Assembly: GCF_963583255.1 (NCBI RefSeq)
Contig: NC_084811.1
Location: forward strand, 16,820,088-16,884,087
Source: Pyrus communis
Lineage: Eukaryota > Streptophyta > Magnoliopsida > Rosales > Rosaceae
Direction of reading: 5' to 3'
DNA length: 64,000 nucleotides
Shown piece by piece: positions 56,614 through 64,000 of the stretch; the first letter of the stretch is position 1, and each line of letters begins with the position of its first letter. A program made the position numbers and the translations under genes. The notes under the pieces are model-generated. The model did not search any database. It was given only the letters and a program-made list of their open reading frames with translations, and had not been told where the DNA came from.

Positions 56614-58592
56614 AATTCCCCCACACTTAGCTTTTGCTAGTCCTCGAGCAAAACAAAACAAAAGAAACCAAAAACAAAACAAAACGAACAAAACACAACC
56701 TACACCTTCCAACAATCGTCTCAGGGATTTCCAATGCACATGACATGTTAAAAATCATTATTCCCACAGATTTTGGTTATCTTTACACTTAAGTACATAC
56801 TTAATCATAGTCACCACATACTAATTCACAATTAAGCATTTAAAACTATATTTTGAATGTAGTAACATGCCTTAGAGAATTTGCTCAATTCCTTACAAGA
56901 TAGAAGTCAAAGGGTTGTAACGGGGCTAGGGTATTGGCTAACAATGAAAGGTGAAGGATAAACAAACATTCTTAAAGCAATAGTGAGCAAAGTATTGAAT
57001 TAGGCACTTAGAATTCCCTTAAGAACGCAGAAGTCATCTTTGAACACCCAAGGGAAAGTCACACAAAACTTAGGGCCATAGTCAACTTTTTGGACCCTTT
57101 CTTCAACCATCAACGCTCGTGAGTTCATTCTTACTTATTTTCACTCCTTTTTTTTTTTCTTTTCTTCTTTTTCTTTTGAATCTCAAAACATACATATAAA
57201 CGTAAGAACAAACTTTTACTCCCCGACACTCATTTTCTTGCATAATGTAACTCAAAAGGAATTCATTTAAGTCATGCTCACTATACTTTAAGAACAAGGG
57301 TATAGGAAAGTCCTACTCTAGGCTAGGTAAGGGGTGATGTGGGTTAACAAAGAATAAAGGCTAACCGAGGCTCAATGGGGTTAAAACTTACAATAAATAC
57401 GAAATATGGGAAGTAAGGCTATTTGGTTATGGTGGCAACTACACAACTTCATCTTGATATATGTTATGCAATTCAATGTCATGCTTTGAATGAAACGGAT
57501 ATAAGTTCTAGCATTTAGTTCTATCATGATACAATTGCATTCTAAGTAGCAACCAAGCAAGGAATAATGAGATCATGCAACAACTTTAGAAAACAAAGAA
57601 TCACAGAAAATAACTCTCCAAAGAAGGTAATGGCTCGAGTCTCACAGGGTTGTAGCGTTTGTTTGAGTTCCTTCCTTCAAGCATGTTACAAAAACGAATT
57701 TTTTCTTTTATGATTGCATGTGAAGTCATACATTATAACCATAACCAAGCATATACCAAGAGTAAATCAAACTTTTCTCTATGTTTATAACTCTTTTTAA
57801 CAGTCATGCAATTACAAACCAAATCCTTATCATTGTGTTCGAAGGTACCCTAAGACACAAACACACAAAAACGACTCAAAACACTCTTTTTAGGCTTTTT
57901 AAAACAAGTTTTTCAAATTTTTATGTGATTTTCGGAGTTATAAAAACAAAACATACTAAAACACTCTAAAACAACTTAAAAACACCTTAAAACAGCAAGG
58001 AACAACATTTGAAGTTATGGGTGATAAAATCCCACGAATTTGCATCAAAAATACTTAGTTACCCCCCCCCACACTTAAATCAAACATTGTCCTCAATGTT
58101 TTAAGCATAGATTCACACAAAACATAAGTAAACACACAAAAAGCAACTAAACATACTAAACATGGCATAATGTAATTAACAAAGAGAAGAGTTTAGGGAC
58201 GCAAATCTGGTTATGGAGTGTAAATTCCCTCTTCTCCTTGGTGATTGCATTGAGGCTTTGATCTTTGTGATTCCACAGGATTACTGTTGAACTGGGCTGG
58301 ATGATTCTTTTGGTCTCCTCCACTTGTTGATTTTCCTTTGTGCTACTGGGCTGGAGGATTCTTTTGGTCTTCCCCGAAGGTCTGAGCTTACCCCTTTGGT
58401 CTGTTTCTTTGTTCAATCTTTCCAATTCGTATTGAAAAGGGTTGGAGGATAACTTAGCCTATGTTTGTCTCCACATGCTTCAATGTATCATTTTCACTTG
58501 CCTTACTCGCTCCCCTTTGCAGAAGTGGTCCCTTCTCCGGAAGTGTATCAACCGTTGAAGATGACTACTCGAGAGCAACGCTAGGTAAGCAA
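56614..58592 (-). other. 3' non-coding region of M2
   Basis: Homolog of the A 3' region: PPT complement at its left edge, a second CCCCGACACT motif near 57222, C run of nine at 58062-58070. A ~115-bp segment present in A, M1 and M3 (ACTCGTTTTTCACACAG block, see 48772-48800) is missing after 56902. No ORF. Confidence 0.55.
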
Positions 58593-58931
58593 TCAGGAAT
58601 AGATTCCAAGCAGTTGGCTCCAGATTGGAAGACTGACTCCACGTGCCGGCTGATTGCTTCTTTTACTTTGCCATGCGAGTAAGAACAAGGACAAAGAAAA
58701 AGACAGGGAAAGAGCATGATATGAGATACTTTTGCTTTTGACCTTGATGATACGACATACCTTTGCTTTTGAAGAAGCTGTGAATGAATCAGCACACTTC
58801 AATCCGCCGTTTCCTCCTGGGTCATATGTACTCCAGGCATCTAGTATCATCTTTGGGGAAGAAGAGGAATTTGAATATTTCGAAAGGCTTTGCTGGGAGT
58901 GCGCCCTCACAGTTGAGGAAGAGTTGGGCAT
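58593..58931 (-). other. Sense ORF of the module in M2, doubtful coding
   Basis: 112 codons from MPNSSSTVRAHSQQ; the frame is open upstream to 59414 (273 codons in all), as in P. Its C-terminal half is in the P frame, not the A/M1 frame. Coding status is doubtful. Confidence 0.2.
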
Positions 58932-59457
58932 TTTCTTCAGGTCTGCCTTGCCATAAAAGACGAAGGTCGACATATATAGAGATAATATCAAGTGGTGGTA
59001 CTGTTCTTTTACCCTTGTCGACAAATGTCTCTTCGATATCAGAACGACGCCTCTTCGATTTCTGAGCAGGCGCCCCTTCGATTTCTGAACGACGCCCCTT
59101 TGCTTTCTGAACGACACGTAGTAGTGCGGATGCGGCTCCTTTTGACAAAGCTGCACGCGTTTTCTGAAAAGCAGAGAAAGCGTCGCCGAACTTTGCGCTT
59201 GTCGGCTAAAGATGTGTAGTTGCGATGATGGCCTCCACGTGTTGTCTGAAAAGAAGAAATCTTTTGACAAAGTTGAACGCGTCTTCTGAAAAGCCGAGAA
59301 AGCGTCGCCTAAATTACGCCGGAAATTCCGGCTTTTTGAATCGGTGGACGCGTTGCTTTGGCTTTTTATAGAGCTATCGATCACCACAACAAACACACTC
59401 TGAAGAATTTCCATTCTTGAAAATCAACTCCGGCCCTTTGAGAATTAACTTCATCCA
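58932..59457. promoter_or_regulatory. Divergent block of M2, cut before the antisense ATG by M3
   Basis: TATATA at 58973-58978, ~22-bp tandem repeats at about 59025-59110, G-box CACGTG at 59236-59241, TATA-like CTTTTTATAGAG near 59361-59372. The leader ends at 59457 where M3's LTR starts, so the antisense ORF of M2 is separated from this block. ATCCA (59453-59457) is the candidate target duplication of M3. Confidence 0.45.
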
Positions 59458-61514
59458 TGATGCGGGTTTTATACGCGCACAAATTAAACCCTCTTTTTGT
59501 CGATTTGTAGTATAAGTATAAGTAGGGATCGTTCTGGACCGGGGATTAGGAGGGATTGTTAATCTCTTGGAAACTAACTTAAAAACGTAAAATAAAGTTT
59601 AAAACACTAAACTAGACTCAAAGAATTCAAAAATACTTTAAAACATAAACTAAACAGATTCTAACAAGTTCAAAAGACTCAAAACTCTTAAAAACACAAA
59701 CTAAATTGATTTCTAACTAATTTGACATTAAAGTAAAGGGGGATTTAGGTTTTGACAAAATTAAACTAAATGAACAAATTGCAATTAAAACAGAATGTAA
59801 ATATAAATGTGAATAAAATATGGATGATGGAATAGCCAAGGGGTTCTTCTCCACACATGTTACACTTGCATACAAGATTGATTCTCAGTTGGTCTTTCGA
59901 TAAATTATGAAACTCAACACTCCGGGTTAATTAGGTCCGCTTAAATTAACCGTCAAGTTTTCCTTAAGTTAATGAATTGGATGGGTTAGCGCAACGCAAT
60001 TCACAACATTCTCCAAAAGTCCTTTACGTGAACAGCACAATAAAGATACAATCTTAGATCATTAAGCAACATGAAAACTATAAGTGTTGACGAGGCATTC
60101 GTTACTATGGAATACGCATAAAACTTATGCCAAGAATTCGTTTAACGCGATTGTTTATAAGCAACCTCCACTACTTGTGAATATAAGTTCATAACGATTA
60201 GGTGAAATTCACTTATATTCTAGCGTCATATTCATGCATGAAAATTAAGCGCGCATTCTTAATAAACATACATAAATAAGTTATCAATCAAACGGTTAAA
60301 CAAATTGAATCAACAACTTATGAAATTCCAACGAAAGTTAATCAATTCATATTGCAAATATAAACATAGTTTCGAATCACCCCCTAGCTAAAGGGGGTTT
60401 TATTTCCTCATATCTTTGAAATCAAAGAAACGCCTAAACATTCCAACAACTCAAACTTGAATTGTATGAACGTTTAGGCACTCTTCTCTTCCATTCCTCA
60501 TACGCACAAAACAAAGAGAATTAAAATGAAACATTGAAATCAAAGAATCACCTAAACATTCCAACAACTCAAACTTGAATTGTATGAACGTTTAGGCCCT
60601 CTTCTCTTCCTCTTCGTTGTAGCACAAGGTCTAAGGTGAGGTTTGGGGGATTATGGAAATGGATGAGGAGTGGTGTAGAAGTGGAAGGGGAATGGAAAAA
60701 ATGGTGTTTGGATTATAAGGGGAGAGATGGGAAGCTCACGGCTAGGGAAGGGAGAATGTGTTTGTAATGTGTTGTGTATGAAAATGAGATGTTTTTGAAT
60801 GAATGAATGCAAGGGTATTTATAGGAGTAGTGGAGGGAACATATGGCTATGTCATTTGTAGGTGAAGTAGGTGGATGTTGTAGGTGAAGTAGGTGGATGT
60901 TGTAGGTGAAGTGGATGTTGTAGGTGAAGTAGGTGGATGTTGTAGGTGAAGTAGGTGGATGTTGTAGGTGAAGTGGATGGATGTTGTAGGTGAAGTAGGT
61001 GGATGTTGTAGGTGAAGTAGGTGGATGATATGTTAAGTGATAAGTGATAAGTGATATGATATGTGGTTATGATATGATAAGTGGTTAAGTGGTGATGATA
61101 AGTGATAAGTGATTAAGTGATATGATATGTGGTGATGATAAGTGATAAGTGCATGTGGGTTAACTAATGAAGGAAATGCATGTGCAATGACAATGTGTTA
61201 GAATGGATGTGTGTTATGCATGGCATGATTGGGATTAGGAAAGGTTTAAATGTCCTAAAACTAAAGAGAACAAGGTTCCAACACTTTGGCTCCAATTAGG
61301 TCTTCAATTTCGTCCAACACTTTGGCTTCAAGCATAAGCTATCCGTCCTTAGCCCAAAAGTGCTCCAAAAGTCTCCAAAATGCATCTTTTTGCTCCTTTA
61401 GCCCTTTGGACCTACAAACACACGAAAATAGCTTAAAGTACTAAAATAACTAAAGAAACATAACGTAAATGTACGAGAACAAGCCATTTAAGTCGCATAA
61501 ATATGCTCCTATCA
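59458..61514 (-). mobile_element. 3' LTR of M3, 2057 bp
   Basis: TGATGCGGGTTTTATACGCGC to CTCCTATCA, then AATACCCCCACACT. Closest in layout to the solo LTR at 13716-15586 (same minisatellite and GGAACATATGGCTATG section). Confidence 0.9.
60857..61030 (-). repeat. 22-bp minisatellite in the M3 LTR
   Basis: About eight units of the TAGGTGAAGTAGGTGGATGT repeat, some shortened to GTAGGTGAAGTGGATGT. It is an expanded version of the array at 14985-15075 and runs into a GATAAGTGATATG simple repeat (to about 61150). Confidence 0.82.
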
Positions 61515-63718
61515 AATACCCCCACACTTAGCTTTTGCTAGTCCTCGAGCAAAACAGAAAAACAAAACAAAAAGAACAAAACACAACCTACACCTTCCAA
61601 CAATCGTATCAGGGACTTCCAATGCACATGACAAGTTAAAAATCATTATTCTCACAGATTTGAGCCATCTTTACACTTAAGTACATTCTTAATCATAGTC
61701 ACCACATACTAGTTCACAATTAAGCAATTAAAACACATTTCAAATGTAGTAACATGCCTTTAGAGAATTCCCTCAATTTCTTACTAGATGTACTCTCGTT
61801 TTTCACACAGATTTTCTGACTACACACCCTACACTAGGTATATGTGAGAAGATTGATGTAAACATGTAGACGAACACTCACATATGTTATAATAAGGAAA
61901 GCATTTTCTGGAGTTAATAAGCATGTTTAGATATGATCTCATGAATGGAATGCTACTACTTAGACGCGAGAACCAATGACACCATAAGCTCATACCAAGT
62001 TCAAACTCCACAATTGAAATACATAACACTCAATATAGAAGTCAAAGGGTAGTAACGGGGCTAGGGTATTGGCTAACAATGAAAGGTGAAGGATAAACAA
62101 ACATTATTAAAGCAATAGTGAGCAAAGTATTGAATTAGGCACTTAGAATTCCCTTAAGAACGCAGAAGTCAACTTTGAACACCCAAGGGAAAATCACACA
62201 AAACTTAGGGCCATATTCAACTTTTTGGACCCTTTCTTCAACCATCAACGCTCGTGAGTTCATTCTTACTTATTTTCACTCCTTTTTTTTTTTTTTTTTT
62301 TTTTTTTCTTTTCCTCTTTTTCTTTTGAATCTCAAAACATACATATAAACGTAAGAACAAATTTTTACTCCCCCACACTCATTTTCTTGCATAATGTAAC
62401 TCAAAAGGAATTCATTTAAGTCATGCTCACTAAACTTTAAGAACAAGGGTATAGGAAAGTCCTACTCTAAGCTAGGTAAGGGGTGATGTGGGTAAACAAG
62501 GAATAAAGGCAAAACGAGGCTCAACGGGGTTAAAACTTACAACATATATGAAGTATGGGAAGTAAGGCTATTTGGCTATGGTGGTGGTCACTACACAACT
62601 TCTTCTTGAATATGTGTTATGCAAATCAATAACATGCTTTGAATGAAATGGGCATGAGTTCTAGCATTTGGAACTATATGATGAAACGCCTTCTAAGTAG
62701 TAACCAAGCAAAGAATAATGAGATCATGCAACGACTTTAGAAAACAAGAAATCACAGATTATACTCTCCAAAGAACGTTATAGGCTCAAGTCTCTCAGGG
62801 TTGTAGCGTTTTTTTGAGTTCCTTCCTTCAAGCATGTTACAAAAACGAATTTTTTTCTTTTATGATTGCATGTGAAGTCATACATTATAACCATAACCAA
62901 GCATATACCAAGAGTAAATCAAACTTTTCTCTATGTTTATAACTCTTTCTAACCGTCATGCAATTATAAACCAAATCCTTATCATTGTGTTGGAAGGTAC
63001 CCTAAGACACAAACACACAAAAACGACTTTAAAACAACTCTTTTTGGGTTTTTCAAAACAATTTTTCAAATTTTTATGGGATTTTCGAATTATAAAACAA
63101 AACACACTAAAACACTCTAAAACAACTTAAAAACACCTTAAAACAGCAAGGAACAACATTTGAAGTTATGGGTGATAAAATCCCACGAATTTAAATTAAC
63201 AACATTAGTTACCCCCCCCCCCCCCCCCCACACTTAAATCAAACATTGTCCTCAATGTTTTAAGCATAGATTCACACAAAACATAAGTAAACACACAAAA
63301 AGCAATTTAAACATACTAAACATGGCAGAATGTAATTAACAAAGAGAAGAGTTTAGGGACGCAAATCTGGTTATGGAGTGTAAATTCCATCTTCTCCTTG
63401 GTAATTGCATTGAGGCTTTGATCATAGTGACTCCACAGGCTTACTCTTGAACTGGTTTCCGCCCATCATTGATTTTCCTTTGTGCTACTCTTGATCTGGG
63501 CAGCAGGATGGTTCTTTTGGTTTCCCCCGAAGGTCTGAGCTTCCTCCTGTTATCTGTTTCTTTGTTCAATCTTTGCAGGAGTGGTCCCTTCTCTGGAAGT
63601 GTAACAACCGTTGAAGATGACTACTCGAGAGCAACGCTAGGTAAGCAATCAGGAATAGATTCCAGGCAGTTGGCTCCAGATCGGAAGACTGACTCCAAGT
63701 GCCGGCTGATTGCTTCTT
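61515..63718 (-). other. 3' non-coding region of M3
   Basis: Colinear with 6395-8566 in reverse: PPT complement, second CCCCCACACT near 62372, T run about 62283-62307, C run of 18 at 63212-63229, and the ACAGGCTTACTCTTGAACTGG block near 63433. No credible ORF. Confidence 0.55.
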
Positions 63719-63988
63719 TTACTTTGCCATGCAAGTAAGAACAAGGCCAAAGAAAAAGACAAGGAAATAGCATGATATGAGATACATTTGCTTTTGACCT
63801 TGATGATATGAGATACCTTTGCTTTGAAGAAGCGGTGAATGAATCAGCACATGCTTCAATCCGCCGTTTCCTCCTGGGTCATATGTACTCCAGGCATCTG
63901 GTATCATCTTTGGGGAAGAAGAAAGAATTGAGTATTTTGAAAGGCTTTGCTGGGAGTGCGCCCTCAGAGGTGAGGGAGAGTTGGGCAT
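63719..63988 (-). other. Sense ORF of the module in M3, doubtful coding
   Basis: 89 codons from MPNSPSPLRAHSQQSL, same frame and length as in A and M1. The rest of the divergent block and the antisense ORF are beyond the window. Confidence 0.2.
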
Positions 63989-64000
63989 TTTCTTCAGGTT

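Larger units (their letters stand above)
44015..59457 (-). mobile_element. Element M2: Athila-like, 3' LTR split by M1, internal region cut by M3
   Basis: Minus strand. 3' LTR is 44015-45989 plus 56122-56613; the PPT complement follows at about 56618-56627; the 3' region and divergent block run to 59457, where M3 begins in the leader of the antisense ORF. M2's antisense ORF, any pol and 5' LTR are off-window. ATACC (44010-44014) is its candidate target duplication in gag of O. Confidence 0.82.
59458..64000 (-). mobile_element. Element M3: 3' LTR and 3' region, continues off-window
   Basis: 3' LTR 59458-61514, PPT complement from 61515, a 3' region colinear with A, and the start of the module at 63719. 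The rest lies beyond 64000. It is inserted in M2. Confidence 0.85.

Overview
The window is plant nuclear DNA made almost entirely of nested LTR retrotransposons; I see no ordinary host gene. The main family is Ty3/gypsy of the Athila/Tat type. It has ~1.9-2.5 kb LTRs that begin TGATAGGAGC and end CGCATCA, a primer-binding site complementary to the tRNA-Asp 3' end, an aspartic protease with a D-L-G-A-S active site, gypsy RT/RNase H/integrase order without a chromodomain, and a GTGTGGGGG polypurine tract at the 3' LTR. A eudicot is certain in practice. A woody rosid such as Rosaceae is my guess, from recalled similarity of the antisense ORF, and is unverified.

Left part (1-20 kb): an LTR fragment (1-409) lies inside the gag of plus-strand element 'A' (410-10741). 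A carries a nearly open gag-pol with two in-frame stops, an intact antisense ORF (4956-5639), a long 3' non-coding region and a 3' LTR. A sits in an LTR of a second long-LTR family (10742-12873), which sits in another Athila-like LTR. Solo and partial LTRs in both orientations follow to about 19.75 kb.

Middle (20-41.6 kb): a SINE-like sequence is split by a solo Athila-like LTR (TSD ATAAT), itself split by a 3.4 kb solo LTR (TSD CCTAG) with a 65-bp hairpin-bearing array. Then come a chimeric solo LTR (TSD AAGGC), a ~1.4 kb solo LTR (TSD CTCAA), and decayed minus-strand element 'Q' (31842 to 41257). Q has a broken pol and hosts 'P' (35917 to about 40985), a plus-strand derivative that has lost all of pol.

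Right part (41.6-64 kb): plus-strand element 'O' (LTR, PBS, gag N-terminus) is interrupted by minus-strand 'M2'. 'M1' is inserted in M2's 3' LTR and 'M3' in M2's antisense-gene leader. M1 (45990-56116) is complete: TSD GTGGC, two 2484-bp LTRs differing at only about ten sites seen by eye, a PBS, an intact 373-aa gag-like ORF with no protease, RT or integrase, and an intact 228-aa antisense ORF.

The recurring novelty is a module between pol and the 3' LTR of this family: an antisense gene (coiled coil plus a variable Pro/Ala/Ser/Met tail) with its own leader, facing a ~500-bp GC-richer regulatory-looking block with a conserved G-box, 22-bp tandem repeats and a TATA motif. The antisense ORF itself is readable in A, P and M1; the block is also present in M2 and its far end in M3. 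The module survives in derivatives that have lost pol, which suggests it matters to element spread or silencing escape; that last step is inference.
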